From NCBI GenBank assembly GCA_037974665.1, contig CM075764.1:82855825-82919824 (forward strand): a DNA stretch of 64,000 bases, written 5' to 3'. The translations under genes and the position numbers were made by a program. The stretch's first letter is position 1. Every line of letters begins with the position of its first letter. Positions 1 through 11,279 of this stretch are shown piece by piece. The notes beneath the pieces were generated by a model. That model had not been told where the DNA came from. It searched no databases and saw only the letters and a list, made by a program, of their open reading frames with translations. The stretch comes from Ehretia macrophylla (taxonomy: Eukaryota > Streptophyta > Magnoliopsida > Boraginales > Ehretiaceae).

Positions 1-1482
1 AACAAAGTAGGTTGTCCTCTATATCATCATCAATCATCAATCAGTTAGTAACATTCCAATCAACATAACATCAATTAAACAACTAAAACAACTAAGTTAG
101 ATGACAAAGTAGGCCACCCAACTTAACATACATTTAAACATGCATTCAATCCCTAACCTACCTTACAATAACTCAAGAAACAACTACCCAACAACCAAAG
201 GCAACATTTCAACATTTTAAAGAAAGACTATACAAACTTCTAAAATTCATAACTTACATTCTACTAATCCAATAACCTCCAAACCACTTCTTATCACTCC
301 ACCACACATGCAACTACATTAGCCCCATCGGAAACCAACCAAAAGCCATCCAAAACAAGTCCAACAACCCTATTTTGGCAATGCACCTAGGCTGAAATTT
401 CTGAACTTTTGCTACGACATCCCAATCAAAAATTCGGCATTACAACATTGCTACCTCATAATTAACAAACTTTTAGAAGAAAAAACCAATCAATTCCAAC
501 CACTACATCAACAATTATTCAATAATGAACCAATAACTCAACTTTAATACCCGAAAAATAGAAATGCATGCTACTACCGATCAAAATAGCTATAAATACA
601 TATAAATAATCCTTGGCAACTACTGAGCAATAATCTAAAGACAATTCAACAAAACATTGGATATAAATACAGTTATATGAAATTGAAAAAAAAATAGCAT
701 TTCAAGATCTAGAATTTTTCTCTCACCTTTGATGCCAAATGAAGTTAGAAATGTGTGCAATGGATGCCCAACAAGCAAAATCCAACTTTGGATGAAGATT
801 TTGGCCTTTAAATGAGTTTTCTAAAGAAAATTTGCTTTGAAAAATAGTTGAAAAACTCTCTTCTTTGTCTATGGGGTTTCGGCCATGTAGGTGAGATTTA
901 GAGGTGTTTTGAGCTTTGATATATGATATATTGTATGTATTATGTATATATATGCAAAGTCAAATAACTAAAGCCATGTCAAAGTTGCCAATTTTAGTCT
1001 TTTAATTGTATTTTCTAGTCTTTTAATTGTATTATAGACTATTTTGCTTACTTACATATATATCTATCATATATACTATATTTAGTAGTTCAAGAATAGG
1101 TGACTACATTTTCATATGCATACATATACATACAAATAGTTATAAAACTCAATTTTTGCAAAAGAATGTGTAAAAGCCTTTATAATTCCTAACTCCGATT
1201 TGAAATTTGTTTTAATCAAACAATGGTCTATTAATATCCGAGGACTAGGTTTTCAAACACTAAAAAGACCAGTTTCAAAATTTTAGCAGACATGTTTTAA
1301 AAACATTATTCACAAAACTTGACGATAAAATTTTTAATACCGATTTTTATGAAACTTTCATGAATGCTCACATAGCATGTAATAGGAGTATAAATCACAT
1401 AATTTGTGCATTTTAACTCAGATAATACATATACAGGTCAAAACACGCAATTTTACTTATAGATGAAATTTGGGGTTTCACA
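1..1482 (-). repeat. 3' LTR of gypsy-1 (partial)
   Basis: It aligns throughout with 7433-8902 of the 5' LTR. It ends at 1482 with TGGGGTTTCACA, so the minus-strand LTR starts TGTGAAACCCCA. About 960 bp are missing off the left edge. A short tandem duplication near 995-1040 (two copies of a TAGTCTTTTAATTGTATT motif) is absent from the 5' LTR, so it arose after insertion. No host gene is present. Confidence 0.93.
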
Positions 1483-1827
1483 TTCTCCCCTCTTTAAATA
1501 AATTTTGTCCTTGAAATTCTTACTTGTTGCACGGAAAAGATCTGGGTACTGCTGCTGAATCTGATCCCTTCTTTCCCAAGTAGCTTCTTCAATCATGTGA
1601 TTCTTCCACAACACTTTGACCATCGGAATCTTCTTCGACCTCAACCCCCGTTCCATTTGATCTAGAATATGAATCGGTTGCTCATCATAAGTCAGATTCT
1701 CACGAAGCTGTAACGGCTCTGGTTCAAGAATATGAGAAGGATCCGGATAATACTTTTGCAAATTAGATACGTGGAAGACATCGTGAACATTAGAGAAGTT
1801 CTCCGGTAATGGCAACCGATACGCCAA
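1453..1827 (-). pseudogene. Gypsy-1 integrase C-terminus with chromodomain-like tail (fragment)
   Basis: 124 readable codons. The N-terminal part ([21 protein letters not shown]) is the end of the integrase GPF module. The C-terminal part has [18 protein letters not shown] and QYPDLF, the tail pattern of Tekay-type chromodomains thought to steer integration into heterochromatin. The frame runs past the polypurine tract into the LTR, so the end is not original. Confidence 0.85.
1483..1495 (-). other. Polypurine tract of gypsy-1
   Basis: On the minus strand this reads AAAGAGGGGAGAA directly before the 3' LTR start TGTGAAACC. This is the primer site for plus-strand DNA synthesis. The same tract occurs in gypsy-3 at 46995-47008. 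Confidence 0.85.
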
Positions 1828-2297
1828 CTTGCCAACTCTGCAGGTAATCTCAAAGTCCCTACAAACCTTGGACTTAGCTTACCACATTTACCATAACGTG
1901 CAAACCCCTTTTGAGGAGACAATTTCAAGAAAACTTGGTCCCCGACTGCAAACTCCAAATCCCGACGGCGTTTATCAACATAACTCTTGTATCTGCTCTG
2001 CGCTGTCAACATTATCTGCCTAATCAATTGGACATTCTCAATCTTCTCTAGAAGCTCTGGCATTATAGTCGGATCAATAGCCTTCATCTCCCCTACTTCA
2101 TCCTAGTACAAAGGTAATCGGCATTTATGGCCGTAGAGAGCTGCATAAGGTGTCATTCCAATAGTCAGTTGATAGTTGTTGTTATAGGCAAACTCAACTA
2201 GCGGTAGATGTTTTTCGTAGTTCTTTACAAAGTCCATAACACAAGCCCTGAGCATATCTTCCAGAATCTGAATAGTTATCTCCGACTGGCCATCGGT

Positions 2298-2744
2298 CTA
2301 CGGATGATACGATGTGCTGAAGTTCAACTCAGTACCCAAAGTTTCCTGAAGTTTTTCCCAAAGTCGAGAAGTAAACTGAGGGTCTCGATCAGAGACAATA
2401 CAAGATCGAATCCCGTGAAGTTTAACAATTTGATCCAAATAAAGGTCTGCCAACTTTGCGACCTCATCTCCCATCCTCATCGGAATAAAATGAGTTGTCT
2501 TCGTCAAACGGTCCACAATAACCCAAACCACATCGTTACCTCTCAGTGTTCTAGACAAACTAGTGACGAAGTCCATCGTAATATGTTCCCATTTCCACTC
2601 CGGTATTGCCAACGGCTGAAGTAACCCTACAGGTCGTTGATGTTCTGCTTTCACCCGCTGACAAGTCAAACATCTAGATACAAACTGAGCCACTTCACTT
2701 TTCATGTTGTTCCACCAGTAATGTTGTTTCAAGTCTCGGTACAT
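2298..2744 (-). pseudogene. Gypsy-1 integrase zinc finger and catalytic core (fragment)
   Basis: It begins inside the HHCC finger (MYRDLKQHYWWNNMK, CLTCQRVKAEHQ) and continues into the core with MDFVTSL (first catalytic Asp) and VSDRDPQF (second Asp). It stops at a TAG in place of Gln in the YHPQTDGQ motif, which gypsy-3 keeps. The catalytic Glu lies beyond this stop. Confidence 0.9.
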
Positions 2745-3209
2745 CTTATTTCTACCAGGATGAATGGTGTACTTAGAATTATAAGCCTCTTCCAGAATAC
2801 CTCTCCTAAAACCCGGTTCATCGAGAACACAAACCCTATTCCGAAACCGAAGAGTACCATCCTCATGTAATTTGAAGTTAGACTGATCATCCGTAAGCTG
2901 ATCCTTTTTTTTTCTGAAGTTTCACATCAAGTTGTTGAGCTTCTCTAATCTGAGACAGCAATAAAGGTTGAGTACGGAGATGTGAACACATCACCCCAAC
3001 CTGAGTCAACTCCGATTTCCAATAATTGACTTCCTTAAGAACCTCCCACTTTTTGACAGCCAAACAAGCAACACTCGTCTTACGGCTAAGAGCATCCGCT
3101 ACAACATTTGCCTTCCCAGGCAGATAATTGATAGAACAATTATAATCTCTGATAAGTTCCATTCACCTCTGTTGTTGCATATTCAACTTCTTCTGTGAGA
3201 ACAAATACT

Positions 3210-3767
3210 TCAGACTTTTGTGATCAGTGAAAATCTCAAAGTTACTGCCCCACAGATAATGATGCCACTTTTCAGTGTGAATACAACTGCTGCCAACTCA
3301 AGATCATGAGTTGGATAGTTTACCTCATATGGTTTCAACTTTCTAGAAGCAAAGGCGATAACCCGACCATTCTGCATAAGTACGCAACCCAATCCCTCCT
3401 TGGATGCATCGCTGTAGATGACCATATTATCGGTTCCCTCTGGCAGTGCAAGTACTGGAGCGGTAGTCAATCTCTTTTTCAGCTCCTGAAACCCATTCTC
3501 ACATTTCTCATCCCAAGTAAAGCTGGTTCGTTTCTGAGTTATCTTAGAAAGCGGCCCTGCGATCTTAGAAAAGTCCTTCACAAACCTACGGTAATAACCC
3601 GCCAAACCAAAGAAGCTGTGAACCTCCGAAACATTCTCTGGCCGTTTCCAAGACATCACCACTTCAATCTTAGTGGGATCTACTGAAATACCGTTCTGTG
3701 TAATCATATGGCCAAGAAAATATATTCGTTGTAGCCAGAATTCACATTTACTAAACTTCGCAAACAA
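3210..3767 (-). pseudogene. Gypsy-1 RT thumb and RNase H N-terminal half (fragment)
   Basis: It starts with the RT connection [14 protein letters not shown] and [16 protein letters not shown], passes [19 protein letters not shown], and enters RNase H at [19 protein letters not shown] with the catalytic Asp. After [14 protein letters not shown] the frame is lost (a frameshift before WRHYLWG). The remaining RNase H motif [15 protein letters not shown] is read at 2887-3162. Confidence 0.9.
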
Positions 3768-3776
3768 CTGGTGCTC

Positions 3777-4184
3777 CTAAAGCTTCTGTAGGACAAGTCG
3801 TAGATGTTGCTCGTGCTCTAATTCAGTCTTAGAATAAACCAAGATATCATCAATAAAGATTACCACGAACTGGTCCAAGTACGGCTGAAAGACTCGATAC
3901 ATAAGATCCATAAATGCTGCCGGTGCGTTGGTTAGTCCAAAGGGCATAACTACAAATTCATAATGCTCGTACCGGGTCTTGAAAGCAGACTTTGGAACAT
4001 CCTCCTTACGGATCCGAAGCTCATAATACCCCTGCCTCAAGTCAAATTTATAGTAGACTTTGGCTCCCTGAAGTTGATCAAACAACTCATCAATCAGTGG
4101 CAAAGGATACTTGTTCTTGATGGTCACCTGATTCAAACCACCGTAATCAATACACAATCTCAAGGTACCATCCTTCTTCTTCAT
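3777..4184 (-). pseudogene. Gypsy-1 reverse transcriptase palm (fragment)
   Basis: 135 codons with [52 protein letters not shown] and the catalytic [10 protein letters not shown]. The R to G change in IDYRGLN is unusual. The fragment ends at a TAG (3777-3779) where gypsy-3 has Gln. Confidence 0.92.
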
Positions 4185-4217
4185 AAATAAAATGGGTACT
4201 CCCCACGGTGAAGAACT

Positions 4218-4937
4218 CTACTGAATGAAACCTTTCTCGAATAACTCCTGCAACTGAGTTTTCAGCTCCTTAAGCTCAACTGGTGCCATCCGGTATGCTG
4301 ATTTAGAAATAGGTTGAGTACCGGGTAGCAAGTTGATCACAAACTCAATATCTCTCTCTGGCGGCAACCCTGGCAACTCCTTGGGAAATACATTGGGATA
4401 TTCCCAAATTATCATAACTTCCTCCAACTTTAGCTTATCAGATGGCTTGTTGATCAAATAAGCTAGATACCCTAAACACCCCCTACTCACCAGCTTAATA
4501 GCTTTAGTTGATGAGATAATGAAGCTCATTTTAGTATCCCGGTTCCCCGCTACCTCAACCTCTGGCTGTTCTGGCAACCGAAACTGTACTACCTTTGTTC
4601 TACAGTTTAACTGAGCATCATACTTAGAAAGCCAGTCCATACCCAAGATAACATCATACCCCCAGATAGGAAATAAGATAAGGTCCAAAGGAAAATCCTG
4701 ACCCTTAACATGTATTTTACAATCCTTACATACTAAGCCAGTCATATATTTATCAGTCAAAGAAGTACTAATCTCAACCACATAAGGCAATCTTTCAGGT
4801 TGCATATTAACACATTGCACATAGGTAGGTATAGTGAAAGAATGCGTAGCACCAGAATCAATCAATACTTTAACAAGTTGATTGAGTATAAAGAAGTTAC
4901 CTTCCAAAACAGCCACTGCCTCAAGTATCTCCTCCAA
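4218..4937 (-). pseudogene. Gypsy-1 aspartic protease to RT start (fragment)
   Basis: 239 codons. The retropepsin motif DSGATHSF lies near residue 28, followed by GMDWLSKYDAQLNC. The linker with [19 protein letters not shown] and YRMAPVELKELK leads to the RT. It ends FIQ at a TAG where the paralogue has a second Gln. Confidence 0.92.
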
Positions 4938-5805
4938 GTCTACTGCGTAGTCTTGAGCCTGAACCCGCTGCTACTGAGGTGCACTGCCTGTAGGTCTACC
5001 CTGATAATGCTGGACTGCTGGCAGACCCTCAAAACCCTGATATCTGGGACAATTTCTCGCCTTGTGTTGGTTGCTGCCGCAACCCAAACATGTCCCTGTG
5101 TTTGCCCGACAGTCGGCCTCCAAATGGCCCTTACATTTACAATAAGCACACTGCAGTGACAGAGCACTAACGCTGCCTCCTGAAGAATAGGAAGTTGAAT
5201 AAGTAGCTGAACCAGCCTGCTGCTGAGGTCTTGCAACACTAGGCCTGTACTGACCCTGAGACTGGGCTGGCCTATACTATGACTGTGCCTGATAAGATCC
5301 TTGCTAAAACTGGGGCCTAAAGAAACCCTGTTGTCCCTGAGGTCTAAAAGAACCCTGCTGCACTAGGGGCCTGTAACTATTCTGCTGCATTGCAGGCCTA
5401 TACATGACCTGCTGACCCTGTGGCTGAAACGACCTTTTATTGGCCTGACTAGAAACAACATTTTCCCCTTTCCTCTTTTCCAACCTAGATGCCGCATTAA
5501 AGGCCTCCATAAACTCATCGTACTGTATCAAGGCCATTGCATCCTGAATCTGGGGCCTTAGACCCAAAATAAACCTCCGGGTCTTCCTTTCCTAATCTGA
5601 CACAAACTCTGGTGCACACCGGGACAACCTAGTAAAGTTGGCCTTATACTGGGCCACAGTGGAACTACTCTTAATCAAAGATGTGAACTTTGCCTCCTTA
5701 CGTTCACGCGCAATCCTGGGAATATACTTGGCCCGAAACGCCCTAAGAAAAGTATCCCAAACATAGGGAGTACCCCCGTGCTTCCCAATCAGATCTCACA
5801 GTACG

Positions 5806-6207
5806 CTACCACTCCTCAGCCTCGTCATCAAACAGATACACCTTAAAGGTGACCTTTCTCTTATCTGTATAACCAAGGGAGTCAAATATCTTCTCCACTT
5901 TGTTGATCCAAGACTCGGTTTTCCGATCATCAGGTTTACCCTGGAACCTTGGTGGAAAATACCCAAGAAATTCCTTCAGTAGACTACCTCCCCAGTAACC
6001 TCTCTGAACATTCTGTAACTGAGTCTGCACAGTCTGTGCTTGAGCAGCCTGCCCTGCTAAGATCTGTGTCTGCCCTGCTATAACCTCAGTCATTCTGTCC
6101 ATAGCCATAGCCAAACGATCATACCCCTGATCACGGCCCGGTGTCGCACTCCCCGATGCCTCATTAACTTCCTCAGGCCTACCACGGGTTCTCGGTCGTT
6201 CCGCCAT
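5806..6207 (-). pseudogene. Gypsy-1 gag N-terminus (fragment)
   Basis: The ATG at 6207 begins MAERPRTRGRPEEV, followed by a Gln-rich coiled stretch and capsid-like PPRFQGKPDDRKTESWINKVEKIF. It ends DDEAEEW at a TAG replacing the second Trp of the usual EEWW. Downstream gag continues in other frames to about 5304 with QQGSFRP-type repeats. Confidence 0.85.
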
Positions 6208-6462
6208 TCTACTATCAAAGAGTTATCACATGTTATAACACATAGACAGGCTATACACAATTTAAGGCACACAGGCAACAAAACTCACGTAAGGCACATA
6301 AGTAACATAAGTATTAATCACGTAGACACGTAAACAAGTTAATCACATTAACACATAATTCATTTTTCTTTCATTTCTTAAATACTTTAATGCTAAGACC
6401 ACTACCCACATTCCGAGAATAACACGGCTGACAGCTAAACATGCGCTCTGATACCACTTAAA
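6208..6462 (-). other. Gypsy-1 leader with tRNA-iMet primer binding site (6445-6456)
   Basis: On the minus strand, six bases after the LTR end (GGGGCGTGACA) comes TGGTATCAGAGC, complementary to the 3' end of plant initiator methionine tRNA. Between it and gag lies an AT-rich leader with repeated CACGTAA/CACATAA words. I see no other feature. Confidence 0.88.
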
Positions 6463-8902
6463 TGTCACGCCCCAACTCGACCCCACTTACAATCAGTCAG
6501 GACGCAACGGAATTTCGGTAGTATAACGACTGTAACACGTACATCAGGGCTCTAACCCAACCCTTTATAACTCATACAACCAACTCCAAAGATCAACAAC
6601 AACTCCACAAATATTTCAACAACATACAACACAACCATTTTCAAGTAGTAAACAACCATTCAACAGTTCATCCATAGATTATACGCCTCCGTTCCAACAT
6701 CAACTATACTCCAAACCATACATACACATAAAATATATATATATATATATAAAATCTAGTCTAGCAACCTATTCAAGTTCCAAAAGTAAGACAACTAAAC
6801 TAGCGTTACATGTTCCACTATCTTTATAGCATCTTATACAATATGACCTCAAAGTAAATACAATACCACATGTTCTATTATACAAGTCATCAAAATAAAA
6901 CTTCATCCACAACATCAAGGATAGGACTCGGACACATAAGACTCGTCCACAGAAGGCACATACTCAGCTTCCTGAGAGACGTACCCTAGGTCTGGTTCAG
7001 TTACACCTGATGACAATAAATGAATGAGGGTAAGCTTATATATAACAAAGCTCAGTGAGGATTCGAAAGATCTTTTGAAAACATTTACTTTACCCTTTGG
7101 GAAATCATCCTATGAGCAATAATAACAACAGCTTCATTAACATCAACATTTCAGTTCAACCACAAAAATAACCATTCAATGTGAAATGATACACTAGTTG
7201 GTGTAGCTCCATACGCCATCACGATCTCAACCATCTTCTTATAACTCCCATAATATATAACCGAGGTACCTTATCTAGCCCCTTCCTCCATGGCATCTCC
7301 GCTCATGCGAGCTGGGGGTAGTCTATGATAGTCATGTCGTTATCAACCCGACAGCCCGATACTGCCCGAAAGGTGGCACACACTATCAAGACTTATGACA
7401 ATAATCATAAACATCTCATATTTTGGAAAGACAACAAAGTAGGTTGTCCTCTAGATCATCATCAATCATCAATCAGTTAATAACATTCCAATCAACACAA
7501 CATCAATTAAACAACTAAAATAACTAAGTTAGATGACAAAATAGGCCACCCAACTTAACATACATTTAAACATGCATTCAATCCCAAACCTATCTTACAA
7601 TAACTCAAGAAACAACTACACAAACACTACCCAAAAACCAAAAACAACATTTCAACATTTTAAAGAAAGACTACACAAACTTCTAAAATTCATAACTTAC
7701 ATTCTACTAATCCAATAACCTCCAAACCACTTCTTATCACTCCACCATACATGCAACTACATTAGTCCCATCGGAAACCAACCAAAAGCCATCCAAAACA
7801 AGTCCAACAACCCTATTTTGGCAATGCACCTAGGGCTAAAATTTTTGAACTTTTTCTACAACATCCCAATCAAAAATTCAGCATTACAATATTACTACCT
7901 CATAATTAACAAACTTTTAGAAGCAACAACCAATCAATTCCAACCATTACATCAACAATTATTCAACAACAAACTAATAACTCAACTTTAATACCCGAAA
8001 AATAGAAATACATGCTACTACCGATCAAAACTACTATAAATACATATAAATGATCATTGGCAACTACTGAGCAATAATCTAAAGACAATTCAACAAAACA
8101 TCGGATATAAATACAATTATATAAAATTGAAAAAAATAGCATTTCAAGATCTAGAATTTCTCTCACCTTTGATTCCAAATGAAGTTAGAAATGTGTGCAA
8201 TGGATGCCCAACAAGCACAATCCGACTTTGGATGAAGGGATTTGGTCTTTAAATGAGTTTTCTCAAGAAAATTTGCTTTGAAAAATAGTTGAAAAACTCT
8301 CTTTTTTTGTCTATGGGGTTTCGGCCATGTAGGTGAGATTTGGAGGTGTTTTGAGCTTTGTTATATGATATATTGTATGTATTATGTATATATATGCAAA
8401 GTCAAATAACTAAAGCCAAGTCAAAGTTGCCAATTTTCGCCTTTTTATTGTATTATAGACTATTTTGCTTACTTACATATATATCTATCATATATACTAT
8501 ATTTAGTAGTTCAAGAATAGGTGACAACATTTTCATATGCATACATATACATACAAATAGTAATAAAACTCATTTTTTGCAAAAGGAGGTGTAAAAGCCT
8601 TTATAATTCCTAATCTGATTTAAAATCTGTTTTAATCAAACACTAGTCTATTAATATATGAGCACTAAGTTTTCAAACACTAAAAAGACCAGTTTTAAAA
8701 TTTTAGCGGACGTGTTTCAAAAATATTATTCATAAAACTCGACGATAAAATTTTCAATGCCGATTTTTATGAAACTTTCATGAATGCTCACATAGCAAGT
8801 AATAGGAATATAAATCATAGAATTTGTACATTTTAACTCAGATAACACATATACAGGTCAAACCACGCAATTTCACGTATAGATGAAATATGGGGTTTCA
8901 CA
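6463..8902 (-). repeat. 5' LTR of gypsy-1
   Basis: 2440 bp, from TGTCACGCCCC to GGGGTTTCACA on the plus strand, so TG..CA on both strands. It holds a GC-richer block near 7200-7390 (CCCGACAGCCCG, GGTGGCACACAC) shared with related LTRs, and a (TA)n tract. Its own transcript start was not identified. Confidence 0.93.
6733..6750. repeat. (AT)n microsatellite
   Basis: About nine AT units inside the gypsy-1 5' LTR. No function is apparent. Confidence 0.9.
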
Positions 8903-9649
8903 AAATCTCCCTCACCAAAATTTCTTGTAGAGGCTAGAAGAAGGCTTAGGATAGCTTGAACTAATTGGAAAAACCTTGGATGATTACAAATTACAAAGAT
9001 TAAAGAAATTTTTCTCCTCTTTTGGCTCCATGACGGCCGACGGGTTTAGGGGGTAAAATGGGGATTTTTGCTTTGTTTTTGCTAGCTTATGTTATGTATG
9101 TATATGTATATATGATATATGCATTAAGTGTGTTGTGTAGTTGGCCAAAATAGTAAGGCATATCAAAGCTAAACTTGGCCCAAAATGCAATTACAAACTA
9201 ACTAGTCCAAAACAATATTTTTACTATTTATACGGTATAAAAATCATTTTCCTAATGCACTATCCCAATATGCTATGCAATTAAAAATTATAAACGTATG
9301 CCCAAAAATAAGTGTATACTAAGGAAAAAATACGAATTCAGTAAAATAAAATATTTTAATTTTTACCTCAGGCTCAGGGCTCAAATTTAAAAAGTTAAAA
9401 ATACATCTACTAAGTATTAGGATCAATCTCGTATAATTTAGATTGCAAAATGATAGGTAAAACATTTTTTATTTGAATTTAATTAAGGTTAGTGTCCCCT
9501 TTACAGAAAATAAGAAAAGTAGAAGAAAATAACTACTATTTATAAATCTAAATGCTAAAATAAACACATTTACACATATAACACTTAACTGACAAAAATT
9601 TGTATGCAATTAAGTATGATGTGCTACATGCTCGGTCCGGGTCGTTACA
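8903..9649 (-). repeat. Truncated LTR, family TGTAACGACCCGG, split by gypsy-1
   Basis: It ends at 9649 with GGTCCGGGTCGTTACA, an LTR terminus; read on the minus strand it starts TGTAACGACCC. Internal features match the transcribed part of minus-oriented LTRs nearby: a GGTGAGG-like site at 8912 and a CTCCTCTTTTGGCTCCATGA stretch near 9013. The rest lies beyond gypsy-1, off-window. It sits inside the copia-1 leader. Orientation is inferred from these similarities. Confidence 0.65.
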
Positions 9650-10244
9650 TTATGTCCAAACTTATATTAGATTGTAAAGCGATAAAAAGAGTTTTATCAT
9701 AGCCTTCCCCCATCCTAGGACTATATTGGCTTAAAATGATTATGTCTTGTGTAACCCAAAGGTAGAAAGATGTAGTTTATAATAAGTCTTATGTATGCCT
9801 AGTTAACATAGAGATGTTTTGATGCTCCAATATCATGTGTCCAATAATGCATTAAAGTTGAGGTCATAGGATTCAAATTGTTGCATTTATCATGATGGTG
9901 AGCTTAATCTAACTAGATCACGAGATCAATATTGCACAAAAGTTGAGATTAAAGTGATTTAGGGGTTAAATTGACCAAGTCCTATATAGTGATATAGATA
10001 ACAATGGTTGTTAACTCATAAAGTAATATTTCAATATTGCAAGAAAGCTGAGAGATATTATCCTTAAGAGAATATTGGTCATCCTATTAAGGAGTTTTTA
10101 AATGGATTCACGTTTCTCATTTAGGGAGTGTGGGATTCGATAAGATTAGTGGGAGGTACTATTTAATTCAAAGTCCATGATTAAATAGTTTATTACTTGT
10201 AATCTTATTTTCTGAATTATTTATTTTCTTGCAGCTTATATAAA
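9650..10244 (+). other. Copia-1 leader, with possible 3' splice site
   Basis: No ORF. A block at about 10060-10170 (GGGAGTGTGGGATTCGATAA, TTAGTGGGAG) is also found in copia-2 at 27860-27990 on the minus strand, but not in the copia-1 3' LTR, so it is leader and not LTR. A pyrimidine-rich stretch ending TTCTTGCAG at 10234 lies ten bases before the gag ATG and resembles a plant splice acceptor; that reading is inference. Confidence 0.6.
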
Positions 10245-11279
10245 ATGACTTTTGTTACAAACCTGTTAGCTCACATTTTATATAGTAACCGCTGAACCAG
10301 ACCCAACTTCGTTGATCGGTATCGTAATTTAAAATTTGTTCTAAGTATGGAAAAGCTAGAATATGTTTTAAAAACAGCCCCTCCTCATGCCCACCCAGAA
10401 GGTACAACTGAAGCTGAGCGTGTGACATTTGATTTATGGCATGAATATGACATGCGTGCAAAGGCATATATCATGGCTTCCATGAGCAATGAATTGCAAA
10501 GACAACATGAGAAAATGTCTCATGCTAAGAGTATGATTCTCAATTTGCAAGAGTTGTATAAAGAATAGGGTCGTACTATTCGGTACGAGATATCCAAGGA
10601 ATTGTTCCTCGCACGTATGGAAGAAGGTGTTAATGTTAAACATACCTTCAGGATGATTACTTTGATCATTGAACTTGAGGCGTTTGACTTTATGATGGAT
10701 TGTCAGTTACATACGGATTTGATCCTTTAGTCTCTGCCACCATCATTCAGTCAGTTTATCATCAACTTCAACATGAACAAGCTTGAATGTTCTTTGTTTG
10801 AGTTATTAAACATGTGAAAAACTACTTAGTCTCAATTAAAGGGTGGCAAAGGGAAAGAGTTTGTCTTGACTGTTGCTTCATCTTCAGGCTCCAAGCCGAA
10901 AAAGAAAAAGAAAAAAAAACTCCAACCCAAAGCCTACAAGAGGTGTTAGAAATAAGAAGGGAATGGAAAAAGTATCTAAGGGCTCCTGTTTCCACTGCAA
11001 ACAAGAAGGTCATTAGAAAAAAAAATGTCCTTTGTATCTTCAACAGTTGAAGGAGCAGTGAGCTAGTGTAGCTGTTAATAAAGGTATAATTTCTTTTAGA
11101 TAGAGACTAATCCTTCTATTAGTCACAATTATACTTCTTGGATTTTGGATTATGGTGCTATAACTCATGTTTGTGTTTCTGTACAGAATCTAAATGATAG
11201 GGTTGTGCTTAGGAAACGTGAAGTAATTTTGAAGGTTGGCAATGAAGCAAATGTTGCTGCCTTGGCTACGGGTAGTATG
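10245..11279 (+). pseudogene. Copia-1 gag and protease N-terminus, interrupted by LARD-1
   Basis: From the ATG at 10245 the frame gives a copia gag (UBN2 type): LLAHILYSNR, FVDRYRNLKFVLSMEKLEYV, AYIMASMSNELQRQHEKM, NLQELYKE, GRTIRYEISKELF. In-frame stops occur at 10293 (TGA) and 10566 (TAG where the family has Gln). A Lys-rich segment and a degraded CCHC knuckle (HCKQEGH) follow. The protease reads LDYGAITHVC, with Tyr for the usual Ser of DSGA. The frame is cut at 11279 by LARD-1 and resumes at 35415. Confidence 0.88.

Larger units (their letters stand above)
1483..6207 (-). pseudogene. Gypsy-1 gag-pol polyprotein, multiply broken
   Basis: Reading downward from the ATG at 6207, the fragments are gag (6207-5304), CCHC region, aspartic protease (DSGATHSF), RT ([16 protein letters not shown]), RNase H ([18 protein letters not shown]), integrase zinc finger and core, then the GPF and chromodomain-like tail (EEATWERR). 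Stops and frame changes break it into at least ten pieces. Five stops are TAG where gypsy-3 has Gln: 5304, 5277, 4218, 3777 and 2298. The function would be capsid plus replication enzymes; no active product is expected. Confidence 0.93.
1..8902 (-). mobile_element. Gypsy-1: Ty3/gypsy chromovirus-type retrotransposon (Tekay/Del-like), degenerate, left end off-window
   Basis: On the minus strand the order is 5' LTR (6463-8902), tRNA-iMet primer site, leader, gag-pol, polypurine tract and 3' LTR (1-1482, cut by the window edge). The domain order PR-RT-RNase H-IN and the chromodomain-like tail are those of plant chromoviruses with long LTRs. The polyprotein has many stops and frameshifts. The right flank at 8903 begins AAAAT; the left TSD copy lies outside the window. 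It is inserted in an older LTR fragment at 8903-9649. It is the same lineage as gypsy-3, but more decayed. Confidence 0.93.
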
